10,582 nucleotides of DNA from UBA4716 sp036310525 (GTDB lineage: Bacteria > Bacillota > Clostridia > UBA1381): positions 1-10,582 of the forward strand of contig JAXJRQ010000161.1 of the NCBI GenBank assembly GCA_036310525.1, in the 5' to 3' direction. Made by a program: the position numbers and the translations under genes. Below, in pieces: positions 1 to 5,562 of the stretch (position 1 is the stretch's first letter; every line of letters starts with the position of its first letter). Under the pieces are notes generated by a model. It made no database searches and had not been told where the DNA came from. It saw only the letters and a list, made by a program, of their open reading frames with translations.

Positions 1-120
1 GTATATAATTTACCGCCGTAGGGGACGATGCCCACATCGTCCCGCTGTATATTCACGGGCGGATGTAGGCATCCGCCCCTACAATATCATAATACTCATC
101 TCACCGATAAATTACAATTT
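1..120. repeat. Family A two-hairpin intergenic repeat, copy 1
   Basis: A 120-nt stretch matches 5293-5412 without gaps, with 8 differences by my count. The core, 18-82, starts with GTAGGGG and ends with CCCCTAC. Inside are two perfect 9-bp hairpins: GGGACGATG/CATCGTCCC (22-30 with 35-43, loop 31-34) and GGGCGGATG/CATCCGCCC (57-65 with 70-78, loop 66-69). The end arms share bases with the hairpin stems, so the element can fold either as two hairpins or as one large closed structure. It lies downstream of the gpmI terminator. No open frame with a ribosome binding site fits it. It resembles a MITE-like or BIME-like dispersed palindrome; the family name is unknown to me. The element may continue past the left edge of the window. 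Confidence 0.85.
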
Positions 121-124
121 ACGC

Positions 125-163
125 AAAAAAACATGCAAATGCACAGACAGCATTTGCATGTTT
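125..163 (-). terminator. Rho-independent terminator of the pgk-tpiA-gpmI operon
   Basis: A perfect 14-bp inverted repeat, AAACATGCAAATGC (129-142) with its complement (150-163), has a 7-nt loop. On the minus strand it is followed by a run of T (complement of the A run at 125-131). It starts about 18 nt after the gpmI stop codon, the expected place for the end of the operon transcript. Confidence 0.93.
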
Positions 164-181
164 CATAGTTGATTTTCTGTT

Positions 182-1705
182 TTATTTTACAATCAGGCTT
201 TCACCTGTCATTTCAGCCGGTTTTTCAAGCTTCATCATATCAAGCATTGTGGGACAAAGGTCGCACAATCTGCCTTCTTTAAGCTCAACATCGCCCTCAC
301 CGATAACAATCATCGGAACGGGATTTGTAGTATGTGCCGTAAATACCGACTTATTTTCGGGGTCAATCAGGCAGTCTGCATTGCCGTGGTCGGCTGTAAT
401 AATAGCCTTACCGCCTTTGGCAAGAATTGCATCAACCATTTTACCGACACATTCATCAACCGCCTCAACAGCAGCTACAGCCGCATCAAAAACACCTGTA
501 TGACCTACCATATCGCAGTTTGCGTAGTTAAGGATAATAACATCAAATTTATCAGCCTCAATTGCATCGCACACTGCATCGCACACCTCATAAGCACTCA
601 TTTCCGGCTTCATATCAAAGGTTTCAACATCAGGTGACTTGATGAGTATTCTCTCTTCACCGTCAAACTGCTGTTCCTCACCGCCGTTGAAGAAGAAGGT
701 TACATGTGCATACTTCTGTGTTTCAGCAATTCTCAGCTGTGACATACCCTGCTTTGAAATATACTCACCGAATGTCATTGTAAGCTGTTCGGGAGGATAT
801 GCAACTGTAACGTTGGGCATTTCTGCATCATACTGAGCCATACAAACATAATTTACGGGGAAATATCCCTTTTTGCGTACAAAACCATCAAACATCGGGT
901 CAACAAACGTACGTGTAATCTGTCTTGCACGGTCTGGACGGAAGTTAATCATAACAACGCTGTCGCCTTCCTTAATCATACCGTTTTTGTCGATTACAGT
1001 CGGAACGATAAATTCATCGGTTACGTCATTTGCGTATGAATTTTTAATTGCTTCTACGGGGTCAGCCGCTTCAATGCCTTCGCCCATAACCATCGCATTA
1101 TACGCCTTTTCTACTCTGTCCCATGCATTATCTCTGTCCATTGCATAGAAACGTCCGCAGATTGTTGCAACCTTACCAACGCCAATTTCGTCCATCTTGT
1201 CAACTAACTGCTGCATATAGTCTATACCTGATGTAGGCGGAACGTCACGTCCGTCATGGAAGGTATGGATATATACATCGTTAAGACCGTTCTTCTTTGC
1301 CATTTCAAGCAAGCCGTAAAGGTGCTCGTTGTGGCTGTGAACACCGCCGTCCGACAAAAGTCCGATAAAGTGAAGCGTCTTATTATTCTCCTTTGCGCTC
1401 TTGATTGCGTCAAGAAGCGCTTTGTTTTCAAGAATTGTGCCGTCCTCGATGTCCTTTGAAATCTTAACAAGCATCTGATAAACAACACGTCCTGCACCGA
1501 TGTTTGTGTGTCCAACCTCACTGTTACCCATCTGACCGTCAGGCAGACCTACAGCAAGACCGCTTGCTTCAAGCTTTGTGTGGGGATATTCTGCAAAATA
1601 CTTGTCCAGATTAGGAGTTTTTGCAGCGGCAATAGCATTGCCTTCGGTTGTTTCGTTTAAGCCGTAACCATCCATAATGATTAAAGCAACAGGTTTTTTA
1701 GCCAT
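182..1705 (-). CDS. gpmI: 2,3-bisphosphoglycerate-independent phosphoglycerate mutase
   Basis: Interconverts 3-phosphoglycerate and 2-phosphoglycerate in the cytoplasm (lower glycolysis and gluconeogenesis). This is the Mn-dependent, cofactor-independent enzyme of the alkaline phosphatase superfamily. The 507-residue length is typical. Visible active-site elements are Asp12 in MDGYG, the phosphorylated Ser62 in GNSEVGH, His123 in SDGGVHSH, Arg153/Asp154 in DGRDVPP, Arg185 and Arg191, Arg257/Arg260 in NFRPDRAR, Lys331 in ETQKYAHVTFFFNGG, Asp398/His402 in NYANCDMVGHTG, Asp439/His440 in TADHGNAD and His458 in AHTTNPVP. The ATG is preceded by an AAAGGA ribosome binding site (forward 1714-1719). 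It is the last gene after pgk and tpiA, 66 nt from tpiA, with a hairpin in that gap. Mn dependence in spore formers makes this enzyme pH-sensitive during sporulation (family knowledge). No defect is seen. Confidence 0.98.
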   Translation of the reverse strand: MAKKPVALIIMDGYGLNETTEGNAIAAAKTPNLDKYFAEYPHTKLEASGLAVGLPDGQMGNSEVGHTNIGAGRVVYQMLVKISKDIEDGTILENKALLDAIKSAKENNKTLHFIGLLSDGGVHSHNEHLYGLLEMAKKNGLNDVYIHTFHDGRDVPPTSGIDYMQQLVDKMDEIGVGKVATICGRFYAMDRDNAWDRVEKAYNAMVMGEGIEAADPVEAIKNSYANDVTDEFIVPTVIDKNGMIKEGDSVVMINFRPDRARQITRTFVDPMFDGFVRKKGYFPVNYVCMAQYDAEMPNVTVAYPPEQLTMTFGEYISKQGMSQLRIAETQKYAHVTFFFNGGEEQQFDGEERILIKSPDVETFDMKPEMSAYEVCDAVCDAIEADKFDVIILNYANCDMVGHTGVFDAAVAAVEAVDECVGKMVDAILAKGGKAIITADHGNADCLIDPENKSVFTAHTTNPVPMIVIGEGDVELKEGRLCDLCPTMLDMMKLEKPAEMTGESLIVK

Positions 1706-1726
1706 CTTTTCTATCCTTTCGTAATT

Positions 1727-1756
1727 AAGGGGCTTTATCAGAATGAAAAGCCCCTT
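1727..1756 (-). terminator. Terminator-like hairpin between tpiA and gpmI (possibly attenuating)
   Basis: AAGGGGCTTT (1727-1736) pairs perfectly with AAAGCCCCTT (1747-1756), a GC-rich 10-bp stem with a 10-nt loop. On the minus strand the downstream side reads AATTACG rather than a T run, so full termination is doubtful. The better T-rich tract is on the plus strand (TTTGTGTTTT from 1755). The hairpin ends 7 nt before the gpmI ribosome binding site. It could set the tpiA to gpmI ratio by partial termination, block 3' exonuclease decay of the upstream message, or act as a processing site. Which of these applies is inference. Confidence 0.55.
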
Positions 1757-1771
1757 TGTGTTTTGGTTAAA

Positions 1772-2524
1772 TTATTTAGCAGCTGCTGTAATAGTTGCAA
1801 AATCGGGAGCCTTAAGTGAAGCACCACCGATAAGTCCGCCGTCAATGTTGGGCTTTGCAAGCAAGCCTGCACAGTTTGCAGCGTTCATGCTTCCGCCGTA
1901 CTGAATTGTAACAGCCTTTGCTGTGTCTGCATCGTACAATGAAGCAAGAACTTCTCTGATAGCACCGCAAACTTCTTCAGCCTGCTCGTCTGTAGCTGTT
2001 TTGCCTGTACCGATTGCCCAGATAGGTTCGTAAGCAACTACAACCTTTGCTGCATCAGCTGCACTGATGTTTGCAAATGCTTTCTTTATCTGAATTGTGA
2101 TAAGATCCATTGTTATACCTGCTTCACGCTCTTCAAGAGACTCACCGCAGCATACGATGGGCACAAGACCCTTTTCAAGAGCCTTCTTTGTCTTGAGGTT
2201 AACAGTTTCGTCTGTTTCGTTGTTGTATTCACGTCTCTCGCTGTGACCGATGATAACGTATTCAACACCAAGGTCAACAAGCATGTCCGCACTTACTTCG
2301 CCTGTGAATGCACCCTTGTCTTCAAAATGAAGGTTTTCTGCACCGATTTTTACGTGTGTACCCTTTGCTGCTTCGATTGCCGGAGCAAGACAAACGTAAG
2401 GTGTGCAGCATACAACTTCACAGCTTGCGCCTTTTGTTGCTTCAACTACTTCCTTAACGAAATCATATGTTTCCGAAGGAAGCTTGTTCATTTTCCAGTT
2501 TCCTGCAATTATATATTTTCCCAT
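1772..2524 (-). CDS. tpiA: Triosephosphate isomerase
   Basis: Interconverts dihydroxyacetone phosphate and glyceraldehyde 3-phosphate in the cytoplasm. It is a TIM barrel of 250 residues, the normal family length. Catalytic residues are all present: Asn9 and Lys11 in AGNWKMN, His94 in IIGHSERR, and Glu166 in the signature AYEPIWAIGTGKTAT, whose last part is the closing loop 6. The phosphate-binding QYGGS (208-212) and GGLIGGASL (229-237) segments are intact. The start ATG follows AAAGGAG with good spacing. It lies between pgk (149 nt upstream) and gpmI (66 nt downstream) on the same strand. The unusually long pgk-tpiA gap is mostly filled by a structured repeat (2569-2668). No separate promoter was found in that gap, so it is probably transcribed from the pgk promoter. 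Confidence 0.99.
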   Translation of the reverse strand: MGKYIIAGNWKMNKLPSETYDFVKEVVEATKGASCEVVCCTPYVCLAPAIEAAKGTHVKIGAENLHFEDKGAFTGEVSADMLVDLGVEYVIIGHSERREYNNETDETVNLKTKKALEKGLVPIVCCGESLEEREAGITMDLITIQIKKAFANISAADAAKVVVAYEPIWAIGTGKTATDEQAEEVCGAIREVLASLYDADTAKAVTIQYGGSMNAANCAGLLAKPNIDGGLIGGASLKAPDFATITAAAK

Positions 2525-2568
2525 TGTTATTTCTCCTTTTGTAGGTAAATTTCAATTTTTCATAACAA

Positions 2569-2668
2569 GGCTGAAAGAAATTTTCTCAGATTGCTGCCTG
2601 GCAGAACGCAGACGTATAAGCATACTTCAAGTGATACCATGCAGTGAGATGGGGAAATTTATTCAGCC
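2569..2668. repeat. Family B structured repeat, copy 1 (pgk-tpiA spacer)
   Basis: A 100-nt element with inverted ends GGCTGAA (2569-2575) and TTCAGCC (2662-2668). Further in, AAATTT (2578-2583) faces AAATTT (2655-2660), TCTCA (2584-2588) faces TGAGA (2645-2649), and CTGC (2594-2597) faces GCAG (2641-2644), with unpaired GATTG in between. Copy 2 at 5429-5531 shares the blocks CAGATTGCTGC and GGAAATTTA and the ends, but its middle differs. It sits 5 nt after the pgk stop on the transcribed strand, so it is part of the glycolytic messenger. It may be a mobile miniature element or a messenger stabiliser/processing site; the role is unknown. Confidence 0.75.
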
Positions 2669-2673
2669 GATAA

Positions 2674-3858
2674 TTATTTATCTGTAAGTGCTACGATACC
2701 CGGAAGTGCCTTTCCTTCAAGGAATTCCATTGAAGCACCGCCGCCTGTTGAAATATGGCTCATCTTGTCGCCAAGACCTGCCTGGTTAACAGCTGCAACA
2801 CTGTCACCGCCGCCGATAATTGTTGTAGCGTCGATGTCAGCAAGAACCTTTGCGATTGCATTTGTACCCTTTGCAAAGTTAGGCATTTCAAATACGCCCA
2901 TAGGTCCGTTCCATACAACAGTCTTTGCATCCTTCAAAACTTCTGAGAACAGCTCAATTGTCTTGGGACCGATGTCAAGACCCATCCAGCCGTCTTCAAT
3001 ACCGTTTTCAGCAATCTTTGATTCAGCGTCATTTGCAAATTCCTTTGCAACAACAGTATCAACAGGAAGTACAAGCTTGTCGCCTGCTTCGTCAATCATC
3101 TTCTTTGCATAGTCGATGTAGTCAGGTTCAAGAAGTGAAGTACCTGTTGTCTTACCCTGTGCAGCCATGAATGTATATGCCATACCGCCGCCGATGATAA
3201 GCTTGTCAACCTTCTTAAGAAGATTTTCAATAACTGAAATCTTTGATGAAACCTTTGAACCGCCAAGAATTGCAACAAGCGGTCTTACAGGTGTATTAAC
3301 TGCATTACCGAGGAACTGAATTTCCTTTTCGATAAGGTAACCTGCAACAGCGGGCTTAATGTATTCTGTTACACCAACATTTGAGCAGTGTGCTCTGTGA
3401 GCTGTACCGAAAGCGTCATTAACGAAAAGGTCAGCAAGTGAAGCAAGGTCTTTTGAGAATGTGTCAACATTCTTTGTTTCTTCTGCTCTGTAACGTGTAT
3501 TTTCAAGTAAAACTACGTCGCCTTCGTTCATAGCGGCAACAGCAGCTTTTGCGTTTTCGCCTACTACATTGTCATCAGCTGCAAAGATAACTTCCTTGCC
3601 AAGCTTTTCTGACAATCTCTTTGCAACGGGTGCAAGTGAAAGCTCAGGCTTGGGTTCACCCTTGGGCTTGCCCATGTGTGAGCAAAGAATAACCTTTGCG
3701 CCGTTGTTTACAAGATATTCAATTGTAGGAAGTGCACCTACTATACGGTTTTCGTCTGTGATATTGCAGTCCGCATCAAGGGGAACATTAAAATCACATC
3801 TTACAAGAACTTTTTTGCCTTTAACATCAATGTCTTCTACTGTTAATTTGTTGTACAT
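2674..3858 (-). CDS. pgk: Phosphoglycerate kinase
   Basis: Transfers phosphate from 1,3-bisphosphoglycerate to ADP, giving ATP and 3-phosphoglycerate, in the cytoplasm. The 394 residues match the bacterial monomeric enzyme. The N-terminal substrate domain shows VRCDFNVPLD (19-28, Arg20, Asp22, Asn24), Arg38, the SHMGKP loop (60-65), Arg122 in LENTRYR and Arg155 in DAFGTAHRAH. The C-terminal nucleotide domain shows LGGSKVSSK (198-206), GGGMA (223-227), GPKT (297-300), WNGPMGVFE (316-324), GGGDSV (349-354) and STGGGAS (370-376). The start is an ATG behind an AAAGGAG ribosome binding site. It is the first gene of the pgk-tpiA-gpmI transcript and has its own promoter at 3941-3969. The usual upstream partner gap is absent; spmB lies there instead, 130 nt away. 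Confidence 0.99.
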   Translation of the reverse strand: MYNKLTVEDIDVKGKKVLVRCDFNVPLDADCNITDENRIVGALPTIEYLVNNGAKVILCSHMGKPKGEPKPELSLAPVAKRLSEKLGKEVIFAADDNVVGENAKAAVAAMNEGDVVLLENTRYRAEETKNVDTFSKDLASLADLFVNDAFGTAHRAHCSNVGVTEYIKPAVAGYLIEKEIQFLGNAVNTPVRPLVAILGGSKVSSKISVIENLLKKVDKLIIGGGMAYTFMAAQGKTTGTSLLEPDYIDYAKKMIDEAGDKLVLPVDTVVAKEFANDAESKIAENGIEDGWMGLDIGPKTIELFSEVLKDAKTVVWNGPMGVFEMPNFAKGTNAIAKVLADIDATTIIGGGDSVAAVNQAGLGDKMSHISTGGGASMEFLEGKALPGIVALTDK

Positions 3859-3887
3859 TTTGATTTCTCCTTTGATATAAATTTTAG

Positions 3888-3925
3888 TCAGACCGTAGTC
3901 TGAATTATTAACTTTTGAAAGTTAA
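3888..3925 (-). promoter_or_regulatory. pgk leader with two small inverted repeats
   Basis: Between the pgk promoter and its ribosome binding site, the leader (about 75 nt) has TTAACTTT/AAAGTTAA (3908-3915 with 3918-3925, 2-nt centre) and TCAGAC/GTCTGA (3888-3893 with 3898-3903, 4-nt loop). The first is near-palindromic DNA and could be an operator; the second could form a small RNA hairpin about 10 nt before the ribosome binding site. Neither matches a regulator site I can name. Confidence 0.4.
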
Positions 3926-3940
3926 AACACATCTTCTTTT

Positions 3941-3969
3941 ATTGTATATTAAATCGTAAGATTTTTCAA
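3941..3969 (-). promoter_or_regulatory. Sigma-A type promoter of pgk-tpiA-gpmI
   Basis: On the minus strand, TTGAAA (forward 3964-3969) is followed after exactly 17 nt by TACAAT (forward 3941-3946). This gives 4/6 and 5/6 matches to the housekeeping consensus. The start of transcription would be near 3934, leaving a leader of about 75 nt before pgk. The promoter lies just past the spmB stop codon, so glycolytic expression need not depend on the sporulation genes upstream. Confidence 0.8.
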
Positions 3970-3988
3970 GTGATTATGCAAAATTTTG

Positions 3989-4498
3989 TTAAAAATTTCT
4001 CAAATTTATTATACAAACCCCTGTTATCATACTTATTATGTCGGCAATAACGGCACAAATCACTACTTTTTTTGTATATTTTACCTTTGTGTGTGAAAAA
4101 TATACGCACAGACAATAGAAAGTTGTTTCTGTTGAACCCATTATAACCGAAGCGAGTATGCCCGCCTTTGAATCAGGACCGCAGTTTGATAAAATATCCG
4201 ATAAAATCCCCAAAGACCCGCTTCCCGAAACAGGTCTTATAAGGGCAAGCGGCATTACTTCACGTGGAATCCGAAAAAAATCAGTCACGGGTGAAAAAAG
4301 ATTTATTATAAGGTCGATTGCGCCCGATGCACGAAGCATTTGTGCGGCAACAATAATCGCAAGCAGTGACGGAAAAATACCTGCCGCTATTTTCATTCCG
4401 TCCTCTGCACCTTGTATAAATGAATTATATGTATCAGTATGTGATTTGAGTGCAAAAATCAGAATAAACGCTATGACAGACGGAATTATATAGTGCAT
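3989..4498 (-). CDS. spmB: Spore maturation protein B
   Basis: Membrane protein of the nucleoside-recognition/Gate domain family. With SpmA it is needed for spore core dehydration and heat resistance in Bacillus and Clostridium (family knowledge); the transported molecule, if any, is unknown. It has 169 residues, near the usual 175. Hydrophobic segments lie at about 3-17, 36-55, 82-98, 111-133 and 144-165. Family motifs are IRPVSGSGSLGILSDIL (87-103) and ASVIMGSTETTFYCL (116-130). The ATG follows GAGGAGG, which lies inside the 3' end of spmA; the two genes overlap by 13 nt, which implies coupled translation. No terminator with a T run follows, so some read-through into pgk is possible. Confidence 0.95.
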   Translation of the reverse strand: MHYIIPSVIAFILIFALKSHTDTYNSFIQGAEDGMKIAAGIFPSLLAIIVAAQMLRASGAIDLIINLFSPVTDFFRIPREVMPLALIRPVSGSGSLGILSDILSNCGPDSKAGILASVIMGSTETTFYCLCVYFSHTKVKYTKKVVICAVIADIISMITGVCIINLRNF

Positions 4499-5076
4499 TT
4501 TCTGCCTCCTCTAAATATTTTGCAGACAAGCTTTGCCATGAGAATGGCGCATATTACAGACACTCCCGATGCAATCCAAATCGGAACAATTACCGAAAAC
4601 GGGTCACTGCTTCCTGCGGCACTTCTCAGGGAGAGTATTGTTGCTGGAATAAGCTGAAAAGAGGTTGTATTTAAAACCACAAGCATACACATTGCATCGG
4701 ATGCGTATGCACTGCCGTTGTTGATTGTGTCGAGCCGCTCCATTGCCTTTATGCCCATGGGCGTTGCGGCATTTCCCATGCCGAGTATGTTTGCCGACAT
4801 GTTCATTGCAATGTATTTTTTAGCCATGTCGTCCGTATGCGGAAAAAGTATGCCTATCGGCTTTTTTAAAATGCGGCAAAGTCTGTCGGTCATTCCTGAG
4901 CTTTCGCCGATTTTTAAAAGTCCTGTCCAGAAGCACATTGCTCCGGCAAACGAAAGAAGTGTTGTTACTGCCATTCCTGCACCGTCCATTGCCGCAGTAA
5001 CGGTTTCTTCAAGCGTTCCGTTGATTGCACCGCATATAAGTGATGCTAAAATCATTCCTGACCATATGTAATTCAT
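4486..5076 (-). CDS. spmA: Spore maturation protein A
   Basis: Integral membrane partner of SpmB in spore core dehydration (family knowledge; Gate/nucleoside-recognition domain). The 196 residues equal the usual length. It opens with MNYIWSGMILAS, typical of the family. Hydrophobic segments lie at about 4-19, 33-55, 127-150 and 160-186. The hallmark NMSANILGMGNAATPMGIKA (92-111) and the VVLNTTSFQLIPATILSLR stretch (133-151) are intact. The start codon follows GAGGTGAG. It is the first gene of the spmAB pair. The upstream region is AT-rich, but I could not define a convincing sigma-A or sporulation-sigma promoter. About 125 nt upstream the repeat cluster begins. Confidence 0.96.
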   Translation of the reverse strand: MNYIWSGMILASLICGAINGTLEETVTAAMDGAGMAVTTLLSFAGAMCFWTGLLKIGESSGMTDRLCRILKKPIGILFPHTDDMAKKYIAMNMSANILGMGNAATPMGIKAMERLDTINNGSAYASDAMCMLVVLNTTSFQLIPATILSLRSAAGSSDPFSVIVPIWIASGVSVICAILMAKLVCKIFRGGRKCTI

Positions 5077-5200
5077 AACTCACCTCAAAAAATTTTTTAT
5101 TTCTCTTTAAATTTATGATTTTATATGATATAATATTTGTTGTTTGGTAAAACTAAGTGATTAAATTGTAATTTATCGTGATGTTGACAATATACCCGCC

Positions 5201-5272
5201 GTAGGGACAGGCGTCCTCGACTGTCCGTTTATGGTTAATTTTACACGGACCGTCTGGAATGAAGGTCCCTAC
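5201..5272. repeat. Family A two-hairpin repeat, divergent copy
   Basis: The ends are GTAGGGAC (5201-5208) and GTCCCTAC (5265-5272), an 8-bp inverted repeat like the ends of the two close copies. Inside are GGACAG/CTGTCC (5205-5210 with 5221-5226, 10-nt loop) and GGACC/GGTCC (5247-5251 with 5264-5268, 12-nt loop). Layout and end bases match copies 1 and 2 but the stem sequences are different, so base pairing is kept while sequence is not. It is also preceded by GCC, as in the other copies (CGCC). Confidence 0.7.
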
Positions 5273-5292
5273 AAATATAATTGTTTGCAACT

Positions 5293-5412
5293 GTATACAA
5301 TTTATCGCCGTAGGGGACGATGCCCACATCGTCCCGTTGTATATTCACGGGCGGATGTAGGCATCCGCCCCTACAATATCATAACATTCATCACACCTAC
5401 AAATTACAATTT
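5293..5412. repeat. Family A two-hairpin intergenic repeat, copy 2
   Basis: Same orientation and same 120-nt extent as 1-120; only one of the differences falls between the CGCCG lead-in and the ATATCATA following the core. Core 5310-5374 with ends GTAGGGG (5310-5316) and CCCCTAC (5368-5374), and the same two 9-bp hairpins. It lies 20 nt from the divergent copy, in tandem. The high identity of flanks well outside the palindromes suggests a recent duplication or transposition of a unit larger than the hairpins. Confidence 0.87.
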
Positions 5413-5428
5413 GAATATCTCAACTGCA

Positions 5429-5531
5429 CGGCTGAGGAAAATTTTCGCAGATTGCTGCTTTACGGTGAGGGAGCTGTACGAATGTACTGCCCCGAACGAA
5501 AAGTAGTAAGCTGCGGAAATTTAACCAGCCG
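5429..5531. repeat. Family B structured repeat, copy 2
   Basis: Ends CGGCTG (5429-5434) and CAGCCG (5526-5531). A 12-position stem follows: AAATTTTCGCAG (5439-5450) with CTGCGGAAATTT (5511-5522), containing one T-G wobble. The block CAGATTGCTGC (5448-5458) is identical to copy 1, while about 50 nt in the centre differ. It starts 31 nt beyond the esterase stop and may serve as the 3' end of that transcript, though no T run follows. Confidence 0.75.
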
Positions 5532-5562
5532 CCAAATCACAGTTTATAATACACTTTTCCTA

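Larger units (their letters stand above)
5077..5562. other. 486-nt intergenic region dominated by repeats
   Basis: This gap lies between the end of the esterase gene and the start of spmA. 5077-5194 is AT-rich and should hold the spmA promoter, which I could not place. 5201-5272 and 5293-5412 are two family A repeats in tandem, and 5429-5531 is a family B repeat. 5532-5562 follows the esterase stop and has no ordinary terminator. Open frames crossing the region have no ribosome binding site and run over palindromes, so I call no gene here. Confidence 0.8.

Noticed and set aside
3859..3940. Riboswitch or T-box in the pgk leader
   Set aside because: The leader is only about 75 nt, with two short hairpins, no terminator/antiterminator pair and no conserved motif I recognise.
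5080..5170. Sigma-E/G or sigma-A promoter for spmA
   Set aside because: Several AT-rich hexamers are present, but none had an acceptable partner at the right spacing, so no promoter is annotated.
5184..5189. TTGACA on the plus strand near the repeat cluster as a promoter -35
   Set aside because: No -10-like hexamer lies 15-19 nt downstream; the sequence there is the GC-rich repeat end.
5201..5412. Tandem palindromic repeats that might suggest a CRISPR array
   Set aside because: Units are two-hairpin elements of 65-120 nt with differing sequences; there are no short identical repeats with equal-sized unique spacers and no cas genes.
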